Shown: piece after piece, positions 9,684 to 19,785 of the stretch
Numbering within the stretch: position 1 is the first letter of the stretch
Layout of the letters: each line of letters starts with the position of its first letter
From: Parvibaculum indicum
GTDB lineage: Bacteria; Pseudomonadota; Alphaproteobacteria; Parvibaculales; Parvibaculaceae
Length of the DNA: 64,000 nucleotides
Assembly: GCF_011762095.1 (NCBI RefSeq)
Contig: NZ_JAASQO010000001.1
Coordinates: forward strand, 1 to 64,000
Direction: 5' to 3'
The notes under the pieces: generated by a model
What the model saw: the letters and a program-made list of their open reading frames with translations, nothing else
The model's database searches: none
Told to the model about the DNA's origin: nothing
Position numbers and translations under genes: made by a program

Positions 9684-9709
9684 GCGGGCGCTTCAGCCCG
9701 CGCTTTTTT
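9684..9709 (+). terminator. Rho-independent terminator
   Basis: A six-base GCGGGC/GCCCGC stem (9684–9689 with 9696–9701) with a six-base loop is followed by GC and TTTTTT. It ends the MmgE/PrpD transcript. The stop codon and last few codons of the converging small membrane-protein gene lie inside it. Confidence 0.75.
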
Positions 9710-10115
9710 CGAGAAGCGGTTCGATGATCGGCTTGAAGATGTCGAGATAGGCCTGCCCCAGAAACCCTGCCAGAAATGGAAGCCAGATCCAGGCCGTACG
9801 CCAGACGAAAGACCGTTTGGCCTTGGGCGCCTTTTCCGGCGCTTCCTTCGCGGCAACGGGTGCATCTTCCTTTTTGGCGACCGGTGCCTCGGGTACTTCG
9901 GCAGGCTTGTCCGCCACGGGCGGCGGCTCGACGGCGTCCGGCGCATCCGTCGTCAGCGCCGGCATCGTGACCTCCACGGGCGCGGCGCTGCCGGTATCGG
10001 CGGCCAGCACAGACGCCGACCGGCGCTCATTGATGAACAGCCGGATCATGATGAGAACGAGAACCCCGATCAGACCACCGGGAATCCAGACGGACGTTAA
10101 GTCGATTTGCGGCAC
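9693..10115 (-). CDS. Hypothetical membrane protein with two TM segments
   Basis: A 140-residue protein I do not recognise. Residues about 11–28 (WIPGGLIGVLVLIMIRLF) form one membrane helix. Residues about 35–100 are a low-complexity Ala/Pro/Val/Glu/Lys linker, and a second hydrophobic stretch (WIWLPFLAGFLGQAYL) lies near 110–128. The linker resembles flexible periplasmic or cytoplasmic tethers. Codon usage matches its neighbours. It is transcribed away from tRNA-Ser and converges on the MmgE/PrpD gene. Confidence 0.65.
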   Translation of the reverse strand: MPQIDLTSVWIPGGLIGVLVLIMIRLFINERRSASVLAADTGSAAPVEVTMPALTTDAPDAVEPPPVADKPAEVPEAPVAKKEDAPVAAKEAPEKAPKAKRSFVWRTAWIWLPFLAGFLGQAYLDIFKPIIEPLLEKSAG

Positions 10116-10195
10116 AGATTTACTCCCCCCAACAATACTGCGGCCTTCTTGGTATGTGCCACATTGGGACGCATTTTGCCAAGCTCACCGGGGAC

Positions 10196-10225
10196 TTGCA
10201 AAAGGGAATTGGCGTTAACTATACG
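10196..10225 (+). promoter_or_regulatory. Candidate promoter for tRNA-Ser
   Basis: TTGCAA (10196–10201) and TATACG (10220–10225) are separated by 18 bases and lie about 90 bases before the tRNA. Each box matches four of six sigma-70 consensus positions. This is a guess from sequence alone. Confidence 0.3.
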
Positions 10226-10314
10226 CCGCCGCGCGGCGCCTCGCTCACGGCGCGGCGAAGGAATGAATTTTCCCGTTGTGTCCTTTCGGCTGCGCGGCTA
10301 ACCAAGGGCCTGAC

Positions 10315-10404
10315 GGAAGGGTGGCCGAGTGGTTGAAGGCACCGGTCTTGAAAACCGGCAGGCGGGGAACCGTCTCGTGGGTTCGAATCCCACCCCTTCC
10401 GCCA
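10315..10404 (+). tRNA. tRNA-Ser (anticodon UGA)
   Basis: A 90-base class II tRNA. The acceptor stem GGAAGGG (10315–10321) pairs with CCCTTCC (10394–10400), followed by discriminator G and an encoded CCA (10402–10404). The anticodon loop is CTTGAAA, flanked by ACCGG-type stem arms, giving anticodon TGA, which reads UCA/UCN serine codons. A long variable arm and the T-loop GTTCGAATC are present. Confidence 0.97.
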
Positions 10405-10577
10405 TCGCGTCGATGCGCCTTCATGGCGGGATAATCCACCCGGTGACCGGGCCCGTGATGGTGCCTGGATACGCGCTTTTCCCCCGAATTCCCTAACCTT
10501 TCGGTAACTCCGGCGCCGCTATCCTTCCGCGCTGCCGCACTGCGCGAAATTTGCGGCTCACGGGAGCGATCCGGCTC

Positions 10578-12263
10578 ATGAAAAAAGCCGCCAATATCAC
10601 CAGCATCTCCGATCTTCAGGCCATCATCGACGTGATGCCGTTGCCGGTTCTCATCAAGAACAGCGATCATCGTATCGTTCTGATCAACGATGCGGCCTGC
10701 CAGTTTTTCGGCCATTCCCGCGAAGTGATGCTCGGCTTTTCCGACACCGATCTGTTCCCCGACGAAGAGGTCGAGGTGTTTCATGCCAACGACGACCGCG
10801 TATTCGAGACCGGCGTCCTGTCGGAGAATGAAGAACAGGTCACCGATGCGAGGGGCCAGCCCCGCACGGTGATAACGCGTAAACGCCGCGTTACGCTCAA
10901 TGACGAGTATTACCTCGTCGCGACCGTTACGGATGTGACGGCCTATCGCGAGGCGGAGGCCCATAGTCACTATCTGGCTTTCCATGACACGCTGACCGGT
11001 CTGCCAAATCGCGCCCTGCTGAACGAGCGCATCGACCAGACACTGCTTCGCCGCCGGCGGACCGATGAGCGCTGCGCCCTGCTCTACATCGATCTCGACC
11101 GCTTCAAGGAAGTCAACGACACCTATGGCCATCAGGCGGGCGATGCGCTGATTCAGGCTTTTGCCGCACGGCTTACGTCGATCGTCCGCGCCTCCGACAC
11201 GGTCTCGCGGCTTGGCGGCGACGAGTTCGCCGTCCTGCTTGTCGACCGCGGCGAGGACGCCGATGTGGAGATCGTCTGCAACCGCATTCTCGAAGCGGGC
11301 GCCGAGCCGTTCGAAATCGAAGGCGGCCGCGTTTTCCTTAGCGCCTCCGTCGGCGTTGCCGACGCGGTCGAGGAGCTCGACAATATCGAGTTCCAGCGCC
11401 GCGCCGACGTGGCGCTCTATCAGGCGAAACGCGAAGGCCGTGCCTGTTTCCGCCGTTTCACGAGCGAGCTCGACGAACGGATCCGGCGCATTCGACGCCT
11501 CGAAAAGGATTTGCGCGAGAGCCTGGCAAAGGAAAGCGGCCTGGAGGTCCATTATCAGCCGCTCTTCAACACCGCCGGTGAAAGCCTTGCGGGGATGGAG
11601 GCGCTGGTCCGCTGGCATCATCCCGAATTCGGATTGCTGCAACCCGAAGAGTTCATTCCCATTGCGGAGGAAACCGGTCTCATCGTACCGCTTGGTGAAT
11701 GGGTGTTGACGCAAGCCTGCACGATGATGGCGCAATGGCCCGACCTCGTATTGGCGGTGAACCTCTCGCCCGTGCAGATAAGGGAGGACAATCTGGTCGA
11801 CAGAGTTCTCGCCATTCTGCGGCAAACGGGGTTCAAGCCCTCGAAACTGGAGCTGGAACTGACGGAAGGCGCTATTCTGGATACGGATGGGATGGTGCGC
11901 GATCAACTGAAAAAGCTGCGCGCCGTCGGCATCAGGATCGTGCTGGACGATTTCGGCACCGGATATTCAAGCCTGACTCACCTGCAAAAGCTCGACATCG
12001 ACAAGGTGAAGATCGACAAGTCCTTCGTCCAGGACATCATAAAGAACGGCGAGTCCGAGGCGATCGTCCATGCGGTCACCTATCTTGCGCGGGTGCTGGG
12101 AATTCCCGTGACCGCCGAAGGCGTGGAAACGAAAACCCAGCATGATTTGCTGGGAATCATCGGCTGTTCGGAAATGCAGGGCTTCTTCTATTCGCAGCCG
12201 ATGAGCCCCGAAGACACGCGGCGCTTTCTGACCGACAAGACGAAATGGACACGTGTCGCCTGA
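10578..12263 (+). CDS. PAS–GGDEF–EAL cyclic-di-GMP turnover protein
   Basis: A soluble 561-residue regulator with an N-terminal PAS sensor (about 15–135), a diguanylate cyclase domain (about 145–300) and a phosphodiesterase EAL domain (about 320–550). GGDEF is intact at about residue 213, with the inhibitory I-site R-A-S-D exactly five residues upstream. The EAL domain keeps E-A-L (about 341), NLSP, ELTE, D-D-F-G-T-G, KIDKSF and AEGVET, so both activities may be functional. ATG 10578 is favoured over 10551 because GGAG precedes it and the PAS domain follows directly. No signal peptide or membrane segment is seen. It has its own terminator. Confidence 0.93.
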   Translation: MKKAANITSISDLQAIIDVMPLPVLIKNSDHRIVLINDAACQFFGHSREVMLGFSDTDLFPDEEVEVFHANDDRVFETGVLSENEEQVTDARGQPRTVITRKRRVTLNDEYYLVATVTDVTAYREAEAHSHYLAFHDTLTGLPNRALLNERIDQTLLRRRRTDERCALLYIDLDRFKEVNDTYGHQAGDALIQAFAARLTSIVRASDTVSRLGGDEFAVLLVDRGEDADVEIVCNRILEAGAEPFEIEGGRVFLSASVGVADAVEELDNIEFQRRADVALYQAKREGRACFRRFTSELDERIRRIRRLEKDLRESLAKESGLEVHYQPLFNTAGESLAGMEALVRWHHPEFGLLQPEEFIPIAEETGLIVPLGEWVLTQACTMMAQWPDLVLAVNLSPVQIREDNLVDRVLAILRQTGFKPSKLELELTEGAILDTDGMVRDQLKKLRAVGIRIVLDDFGTGYSSLTHLQKLDIDKVKIDKSFVQDIIKNGESEAIVHAVTYLARVLGIPVTAEGVETKTQHDLLGIIGCSEMQGFFYSQPMSPEDTRRFLTDKTKWTRVA

Positions 12264-12288
12264 ATAGCCTTGCGACCTGAAAAGAGTT

Positions 12289-12324
12289 GGCCTCCCCGCG
12301 CCGGTAACGCGGAGAGGCCTTTTT
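12289..12324 (+). terminator. Rho-independent terminator between GGDEF–EAL gene and katG
   Basis: A 12-base stem with one mismatch (12289–12300 paired with 12308–12319), a seven-base loop and TTTTT at 12320–12324. It is placed to end the plus-strand GGDEF–EAL transcript. It may also serve the converging katG, whose side has only a weaker T-rich tail. Confidence 0.8.
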
Positions 12325-12333
12325 GTATCGGGA

Positions 12334-14538
<2,205 letters not shown>

Positions 14539-14618
14539 TCAGGAGCGCGGAGCAGGCCGGTTAAAGGGGGCCGCCTGACCTGCGCGGGAACGAATGATGG
14601 GCTTCACGCCTTCCGCTC

Positions 14619-14655
14619 GTAGTCAGTTTCTACCACTTCATTAGAATAATTATAA
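14619..14655. promoter_or_regulatory. Predicted OxyR operator in the katG–oxyR intergenic region
   Basis: Four tetrads at exact seven-base spacing match the OxyR layout ATAG-N7-CTAT-N7-ATAG-N7-CTAT. They read GTAG (14619–14622), CTAC (14630–14633), TTAG (14641–14644) and ATAA (14652–14655). The first three each differ from consensus at one position; the fourth is weak. The last tetrad overlaps an AT-rich element containing TATAAT on both strands (about 14648–14658), which could be a -10 box for oxyR or katG. Confidence 0.7.
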
Positions 14656-14690
14656 TTTGTATTTCCTGATAGCGGCGATAGGCTCAGCTT

Positions 14691-15587
14691 ATGAATGCGA
14701 TCACGATCAAGCACCTTCGCTATTTCGATGCGCTGGCCCACCACGGGCATTTTGGGCGCGCAGCGGAAGCCTGCGCGATTTCCCAGCCGGCCCTCTCCCA
14801 GCAGATCAAGGAGCTGGAAGAAATCACGGGCGCCCCGCTCGTCGAGCGAGGAACGCGGCATATCCGCCTGACCGGCCTTGGCGAGGCCTTCGCGAAGCGT
14901 GCGCGGAGCATCCTTCAGGCGGTGGACGAGTTGGGTGATCTCGGCCGGGCGTCCTCCGACTGGCTGACGGGGCCTCTTCGGATCGGCGTTATCCCGACCG
15001 TGGCCCCCTATCTGCTGCCGAAGATTATCAAGGTCTTGGCCGAGCAATATCCCGAAGTGGATCTGCGCCCGCGCGAGGCTGTGACCCAGAAGCTCATCGA
15101 AGATCTGCAGGACGGCCGCCTGGACGCAGCTATCGTGGCGCTGCCCGTTTCGGAAGCGTCCCTGACCGAGCAGCCGCTTTTCGATGAGGAATTCGTTCTC
15201 GTCCGTCCGCTCGAAGATGCCGACAAGCCCATTCCCGGTGCGGACAAACTTCGCGAAATGCGCCTGCTTCTCCTCGAAGAGGGCCATTGCTTCCGCGATC
15301 AGGCGCTGTCTTTCTGCAAGCTGTCGGGCAGCGAACCGCGCGATCTCGTGGAAGGGAGTTCCCTTTCGACACTCGTGCAGATGGTGGGCGCCGGGATCGG
15401 CGTCACGCTCATCCCGCAAATGGCTGTACCCATCGAAACATGCTCCGCGCCGGTTTCCGTTGCGCGGCTGGGCGCCCCCCGCCCTTCAAGAACAATCGGC
15501 ATGGTATGGCGAAAAACCAATCCGTTGTCGGATCAGTTCGAGAATATTGCCGAAATCGTACGCCGGGCGGGTGCCGGCCAGGGGTGA
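14691..15587 (+). CDS. oxyR: OxyR, hydrogen-peroxide-sensing LysR regulator
   Basis: A LysR-type activator of peroxide defence genes. The winged helix-turn-helix occupies about residues 1–60 (FGRAAEACAISQPALSQQIKELE) and the periplasmic-binding-protein-like sensor domain about 92–295. The redox-active cysteines are recognisable as C200 (EEGHCFRDQ) and C209 (LSFCKLSG), matching the E. coli C199/C208 pair in position and context. It is divergent from katG. The 298-residue length is normal. Confidence 0.96.
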   Translation: MNAITIKHLRYFDALAHHGHFGRAAEACAISQPALSQQIKELEEITGAPLVERGTRHIRLTGLGEAFAKRARSILQAVDELGDLGRASSDWLTGPLRIGVIPTVAPYLLPKIIKVLAEQYPEVDLRPREAVTQKLIEDLQDGRLDAAIVALPVSEASLTEQPLFDEEFVLVRPLEDADKPIPGADKLREMRLLLLEEGHCFRDQALSFCKLSGSEPRDLVEGSSLSTLVQMVGAGIGVTLIPQMAVPIETCSAPVSVARLGAPRPSRTIGMVWRKTNPLSDQFENIAEIVRRAGAGQG

Positions 15588-15603
15588 GCGCAAGCGCCGG
15601 TGC

Positions 15604-16086
15604 CTATTCGAATGCGCCCAGCCATTTTCCCAGCAGCCTGTCGAGCGTCTTACGCTCGTTTTCGCTCAGCACCTCCACCATGGCATGCTGATTTTCGACA
15701 TGTGCCGTGACGGCCTTGTCGATCAGCTTGTGCCCCTTTTCCGTCAGCGCGATGACGAAGCCTCGTCCGTCCTCCGGATTGCGACGGCGCGTGATGAAGC
15801 CCGTCTGCTCCAGCCGGTCCAGCCGGTTGGTCATGGTGCCTGATGTCACCATTGTCCATTCGATGAGTTCCGAGGGCGAGAGCGCATAAGGCTCCCCTGC
15901 CCGCCGCAGCGTGGCCAGCACGTCGAAGCTTGCGGCATTCAGGCCATGGGCGGTGAAGACGCGTTCCATGCCTTGCGCCAGATGTGCCGTAAGGCGTTTC
16001 ATCCGGCCGATCGTACCCATGGGGGCGACGTCCAGATCCGGACGCTCCGCCCGCCATTGGTCGAGAATTCTGTCTATCTGATCCAT
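15604..16086 (-). CDS. MarR family transcriptional regulator
   Basis: A 160-residue winged-helix regulator. The DNA-binding region includes AASFDVLATLRRAGEPYALSPSELIEWTMVTSGTMTNRLDRLEQTGFITRR, followed by the wing (NPEDGRGFVIALTEKG). ATG 16086 has GGGAGAG eight bases upstream and is preferred over the GTG at 16095. It is divergent from an EamA-family transporter, the classic layout in which a MarR protein represses itself and an efflux gene. Two palindromes between the genes are its likely operators. Confidence 0.92.
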   Translation of the reverse strand: MDQIDRILDQWRAERPDLDVAPMGTIGRMKRLTAHLAQGMERVFTAHGLNAASFDVLATLRRAGEPYALSPSELIEWTMVTSGTMTNRLDRLEQTGFITRRRNPEDGRGFVIALTEKGHKLIDKAVTAHVENQHAMVEVLSENERKTLDRLLGKWLGAFE

Positions 16087-16106
16087 ACACGACACTCTCC
16101 CATAAA

Positions 16107-16124
16107 TATCTTGACGTCAAGATA
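16107..16124. promoter_or_regulatory. Predicted MarR operator 1 (perfect 18-bp palindrome)
   Basis: TATCTTGACGTCAAGATA is a perfect inverted repeat. It contains TTGACG (16111–16116), a plausible plus-strand -35 for the transporter with TATCTC 17 bases later (16134–16139). It also contains TATCTT on the minus strand (16124–16119), a plausible -10 for marR. Confidence 0.75.
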
Positions 16125-16134
16125 ATAGCCATAT

Positions 16135-16150
16135 ATCTCGACATCAAGAT
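16135..16150. promoter_or_regulatory. Predicted MarR operator 2 (imperfect copy)
   Basis: ATCTCGACATCAAGAT repeats operator 1 with two changes. Its centre lies 27 bases from the first. It covers TTGATG on the minus strand (16147–16142), spaced 17 bases from the marR -10 candidate, and the transporter's -10 candidate on the plus strand. Confidence 0.7.
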
Positions 16151-16165
16151 AAATGGAGGCGACAC

Positions 16166-17050
16166 ATGACGCGCACATTCGATCTCGTATCCACTGCAAT
16201 GGCTCCTGCGATCTGGGGCACCAGCTATATCGTCGCGACCGAGATGCTGCCCGACGGCTATCCGCTGACGGTAAGTCTGCTTCGTGCCCTCCCGGCAGGC
16301 CTTTTACTCCTTCTGATCGTCCGCCGACTGCCGCCCAGGGACTGGCTTGGCCGTACCCTCATTCTTGGCGGGTTGAATTTCACAGCTCTCTGGACGTTTC
16401 TCTTTCTGGCGGCCTATCGCCTGCCTGGCGGTGTGGCAGCCACTTTGGGCGCAACACAACCCTTGATGGTGTTGTTTCTTGCAAGGGCCGCTCTGGGTAC
16501 GACGATTTCCATGCCCGGCGTCATCGCCGCATGTACCGGAGTCATGGGGGTTGGGCTGCTGATCCTCTCGCCCGAGGCGAAGCTCGATTTCGTCGGTGTG
16601 ATGGCCGCCATTGGCGGTGCGCTCTCCATGGCCAGCGGAACGGTGCTGACCCGTAAATGGCAGCCGCCTGTTTCCGCGCTCACATTCACCGCATGGCAGT
16701 TGACGGCTGGCGGGCTTCTTCTGCTGCCGATGGCCCTCTTCTTCGAGCCAGGATTTCCCCTCCCCTCCGCCGTCAATCTGGCCGGTTTCATCTGGCTCGG
16801 TCTCGTCGGAGCGGCGCTGACCTATTTTCTCTGGTTTCGCGGGATTGCACGGCTCGGTCCGGCTAGCGTCACCGCTTTCACATTGCTGAGCCCTTTGAGT
16901 GCGGTCCTGCTGGGTTGGCTCTTGCTCGACCAGCGCTTGTCGCTCGAACAGGCCTGCGGCGCCGCGATCGTGATGCTGAGCGTCTGGCTTGGACAACGTG
17001 CCGGCCGAATGGCTCCCACCGTTGCCTCATCCCTTCAGAGCAAAGGATAA
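16166..17050 (+). CDS. EamA family (DMT superfamily) transporter
   Basis: A 294-residue inner-membrane protein with about ten transmembrane helices arranged as two EamA repeats (about 8–135 and 148–285). Early signature APAIWGTSYIVATEMLP and mid-protein MAAIGGALSMASGTVLTRKW are typical of RhaT/YdcZ-like metabolite exporters. GGAGG sits seven bases before the ATG. It is divergent from the MarR gene and 6 bases from the next gene, so it is probably a MarR-controlled exporter. Substrate unknown. Confidence 0.9.
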   Translation: MTRTFDLVSTAMAPAIWGTSYIVATEMLPDGYPLTVSLLRALPAGLLLLLIVRRLPPRDWLGRTLILGGLNFTALWTFLFLAAYRLPGGVAATLGATQPLMVLFLARAALGTTISMPGVIAACTGVMGVGLLILSPEAKLDFVGVMAAIGGALSMASGTVLTRKWQPPVSALTFTAWQLTAGGLLLLPMALFFEPGFPLPSAVNLAGFIWLGLVGAALTYFLWFRGIARLGPASVTAFTLLSPLSAVLLGWLLLDQRLSLEQACGAAIVMLSVWLGQRAGRMAPTVASSLQSKG

Positions 17051-17056
17051 ACAGGA

Positions 17057-17704
17057 ATGAAACTGATCGTTTTCGGTGCCACCGGCGATGTGGGCAGCCA
17101 TGTGGTTGCCGAAGCGCTAGCCCGGGGTCACGCCGTCACTGCCGTGGCCAGATCGCGGGACCGGCTTGACAAGTTGCCCGGCAATCTGAGGCGCGAGGTC
17201 GGTGACCTCATGATCGATGCGGATATCACCGTCGGATTGATGGCGGGGCATGACGCGGTTATCGGCGCGCTTCGTCCACCGACGGGCAGTGAGACCGACC
17301 TGGTCGGTCTGACCCGCACTCTCCTGGAAGGCGCTGCGGAAACATCTCTTCCCGTGTTCGTGACCGGCGGAGCGGCAACCCTGAAACTGGCCGATGGAAG
17401 TGGCGACACGGTTTTGACCGCACCGGGCTTCCTGCCTGACGCGGTGTGTCCGATTGCCGAAGCCTGCGCAGCGCAGGATGCCTTGCTCGAAACGGAAAAT
17501 GAGGCGGCATGGACTTGCCTGCGGCCGCCCGCCCTGCTGTTGCAGGGGCCGCGGACAGGACATTATGTCAGTGGAACGGATACGCTTGTGACCGATGCTG
17601 AAGGAAACTCGCAGATATCCTATGCCGATTTCGCGGTTGCCATGCTGGACCTGACAGAAGCGCGGGACGGCCGCCACAAACGCTTGACGGTCGGGTGGCG
17701 GTAA
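17057..17704 (+). CDS. NAD(P)-binding Rossmann-fold protein (atypical SDR)
   Basis: A 215-residue protein with the dinucleotide-binding motif G-A-T-G-D-V-G-S-H at residues 8–16 and the basic AVARSRDRLDKLP segment near 32, suggesting NADP preference. It belongs to the NAD(P)H-binding, NmrA-like/SDR-a5 group, often oxidoreductases or redox sensors. It lies 6 bases after the EamA gene and is probably co-transcribed under MarR control. Substrate unknown. Confidence 0.85.
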   Translation: MKLIVFGATGDVGSHVVAEALARGHAVTAVARSRDRLDKLPGNLRREVGDLMIDADITVGLMAGHDAVIGALRPPTGSETDLVGLTRTLLEGAAETSLPVFVTGGAATLKLADGSGDTVLTAPGFLPDAVCPIAEACAAQDALLETENEAAWTCLRPPALLLQGPRTGHYVSGTDTLVTDAEGNSQISYADFAVAMLDLTEARDGRHKRLTVGWR

Positions 17705-17718
17705 ACCGTAGTCGGAAG

Positions 17719-17740
17719 AAAATGGCAGGACTCCATTTTT
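17719..17740 (+). terminator. Weak hairpin terminator candidate
   Basis: AAAATGG and CCATTTT form a seven-base stem around a seven-base loop, followed by one more T. It is AT-rich, so its strength is doubtful, but it is correctly placed after the EamA–SDR pair. Confidence 0.35.
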
Positions 17741-17775
17741 GAAGCCTCGCCTGCCTGACGCCTTCCGCAGACGTC

Positions 17776-19035
17776 TTATGCGTGTATCTTCACCGGCAGC
17801 GTGGCGTAACCGCGTACGAAGTTGGAGCGGACGCGTTCCGGCTCGCCGACGACTTCGATCCGGCTGAAGCGCTTCAGGATTTCTTCCCAGAGAATGCGCA
17901 ACTGTAATTCGCCGAGGCGGTTGCCGACGCAACGGTGGATACCGAAGCCGAAGGAGAGATGCTGACGCGGCCGGGCACGATCGATGATGAAAGCTTCCGG
18001 ATTCTCGATTACTTCATCGTCGCGATTGCCGGACAGGTACCACATGACCACCTTGTCGCCCTTGCGGATGGTCTTGCCGCCAAGCTCGGTATCTTCCAGC
18101 GCGGTCCGACGCATATGCGCCAGCGGCGTCTGCCAGCGAATGACTTCCGGTATCATGCTGTCGATCAGCTTGCGGTCGGCCAGCAGCTTCTCATATTCCT
18201 TCGGATTCTGATGCAGCGCCAGCACGCTGCCCGACATGGAATTGCGCGTCGTGTCATTGCCGCCCACGATGAGGAGCGCCAGATTGCCGAGGAACTCTTC
18301 CGGCGGCATGTTCCGCGTCGCTTCCGAATGCGCCATCATCGAAATGAGATCCGGTTCCGGATCGGCATTGACGCGCTCGTTCCACAATGTCTGAAACGCG
18401 CCCGCGCATTCCATCAACTCGTCGGTGCGCTGTTCCCAGCTATCGATGATGCCTGTACCGGGCTGCGCGGTGATGACATCGGACCAGCGGGTGAGCTTGG
18501 CGCGCTCCTCATAGGGAAAATCGAAAAGCGTCGCCAGCATGCGTGTCGTCAGCTCGATGGATACCGTCGGTACCCAGTCGAATTCCTCGCCCACCGGCAG
18601 ACTGTCCAGCACCCCCGCCGTCCGCTCCCGGATCAGGCCGCTCATCCTGGCGAGATTGTCCGGCGCGACGATGGGGCTCACGGCCTTGCGCTGCGCGTCA
18701 TGCCGGGGCGGGTCCATGGCGATGAAGTTGGGAAGGTCGATACCGCCCTGCCCGGATTTCTGGATGCTGTCGTCGATGACGATACCGCCGAATTTCGCTT
18801 CCGAGGAATAGATCTGGTGGTGCGTCTCGACATGCATGATGTCGTTGTATCTGGTGACGGACCAATAGGGCCCATAGGCGCTATCCGCGCAGAAATGCAC
18901 AGGATCTTCCGCGCGCAGCCTGGCAAAATAATCGCCGACCGTGTCCGTCTCGAAAAGCACGGGATTGCTGACATCGATCTCGTCGAGCGGAATCGACGCC
19001 GCCGCCACGGCGGGACGTTCTGCGGCCATGCTCAT
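17776..19035 (-). CDS. Cytochrome P450 of the CYP153 type (alkane terminal hydroxylase)
   Basis: A 419-residue soluble P450. The haem-binding loop [13 protein letters not shown] (Cys about 369), the following [12 protein letters not shown] and the C-terminal [17 protein letters not shown] are hallmarks of CYP153 enzymes, which hydroxylate n-alkanes or fatty acids at the terminal carbon. The I-helix motif is GGNDTTRNS; ExxR is at EVIRW. ATG 19035 is chosen because GGAGGAGG precedes it. No ferredoxin or ferredoxin reductase is adjacent, so redox partners must be encoded elsewhere. A TetR gene is divergent. Confidence 0.93.
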   Translation of the reverse strand: MSMAAERPAVAAASIPLDEIDVSNPVLFETDTVGDYFARLRAEDPVHFCADSAYGPYWSVTRYNDIMHVETHHQIYSSEAKFGGIVIDDSIQKSGQGGIDLPNFIAMDPPRHDAQRKAVSPIVAPDNLARMSGLIRERTAGVLDSLPVGEEFDWVPTVSIELTTRMLATLFDFPYEERAKLTRWSDVITAQPGTGIIDSWEQRTDELMECAGAFQTLWNERVNADPEPDLISMMAHSEATRNMPPEEFLGNLALLIVGGNDTTRNSMSGSVLALHQNPKEYEKLLADRKLIDSMIPEVIRWQTPLAHMRRTALEDTELGGKTIRKGDKVVMWYLSGNRDDEVIENPEAFIIDRARPRQHLSFGFGIHRCVGNRLGELQLRILWEEILKRFSRIEVVGEPERVRSNFVRGYATLPVKIHA

Positions 19036-19070
19036 GGGGTCCTCCTCCCTGATGAATGACAAGCGCATTA

Positions 19071-19088
19071 ATTGAGTAAAGTATCAAT
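19071..19088. promoter_or_regulatory. Candidate TetR operator between CYP153 and tetR
   Basis: ATTGA (19071–19075) and TCAAT (19084–19088) form an inverted repeat over eight bases inside the AT-rich divergent promoter region. The size fits a TetR operator, but only one copy is seen. Confidence 0.4.
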
Positions 19089-19143
19089 AACAATCCTGCA
19101 GCCTGTCAACATCTATTGAGCCATGGCATGATCCGGCACCGAA

Positions 19144-19785
19144 ATGACCGGGAGAATCGTTGAATTGTCCGTTGAAGGAAATCGCCGCCGAACCCGCCTT
19201 TCCCCAGAGGACCGGCGTGCCCAACTGCTTCATTGCGCCCTGGCCGCTTTCGCCGAGCATGGAATAGCGCGCGCGACGCATTCTCACGTGGCGGCGCGGG
19301 CCGGCGTTTCCATTCCGGCCGTCTATTCCTATTTCCGGACCCGGGACGATCTCGTCGCCGCGACTCTGGCAGAGGTCGAAACCTTCCTGGACGGCCTCCT
19401 CGCGGACTCGCTCGCCCGGAAAACGCTGCCCGCCGACGAGGCGCTGACGATACTCGCGCGCCTGTTCACGGACAGCGTGGAGGAACAGCCGGACCGCATT
19501 CGCGTCTGGCTGGACTGGAGCACGGGCACGGGAAGCGATCGCTGGCCGGCCTATCTGGAGGTTTTGGGGCGGCTGCACCACGCCGCGGAAGCGACCATCA
19601 GGCGCGGCCAGAAGGCAAACGACATTCCCGCCTGGATAAACCCGAAAGCCGCTGCGCGCATTTTTATCGGCGGCGGGCACACCGTGGCATTGATGAAATT
19701 CGCTGGGGCGACGAAGAAAGAGGTCGACGCCGCCCTCCTGCAACTTGTGGGCGGCGCCACCGGCTGGACGCGCACGCCGGAATGA
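19144..19785 (+). CDS. TetR/AcrR family regulator
   Basis: A 213-residue regulator. The N-terminal helix-turn-helix is clear: LLHCALAAFAEHGIARATHSHVAARAGVSIPAVYSYFRTRDDLV (about 28–72). The C-terminal ligand domain is helical and not diagnostic. The ATG at 19144 lacks a good ribosome site; a TTG at 19165 with GGGAG nine bases upstream is an alternative start. Being divergent from the CYP153 gene, it probably controls that P450 and perhaps responds to an alkane-derived or fatty-acyl ligand, which is inference. Confidence 0.88.
   Translation: MTGRIVELSVEGNRRRTRLSPEDRRAQLLHCALAAFAEHGIARATHSHVAARAGVSIPAVYSYFRTRDDLVAATLAEVETFLDGLLADSLARKTLPADEALTILARLFTDSVEEQPDRIRVWLDWSTGTGSDRWPAYLEVLGRLHHAAEATIRRGQKANDIPAWINPKAAARIFIGGGHTVALMKFAGATKKEVDAALLQLVGGATGWTRTPE

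Noticed and set aside
8514-10100. A 528-residue plus-strand frame overlapping the MmgE/PrpD gene.
   Set aside because: Out-of-frame shadow, Arg/Gly-rich, and it crosses the MmgE/PrpD stop and terminator.
10315-10404. Possible phage or island integration site at tRNA-Ser.
   Set aside because: No integrase, no repeat of the tRNA 3' end, and ordinary chromosomal genes follow on both sides.
10245-11906. A 553-residue minus-strand open frame opposite the GGDEF–EAL gene.
   Set aside because: Shadow of a gene with intact GGDEF and EAL motifs. It also runs over the tRNA-Ser.
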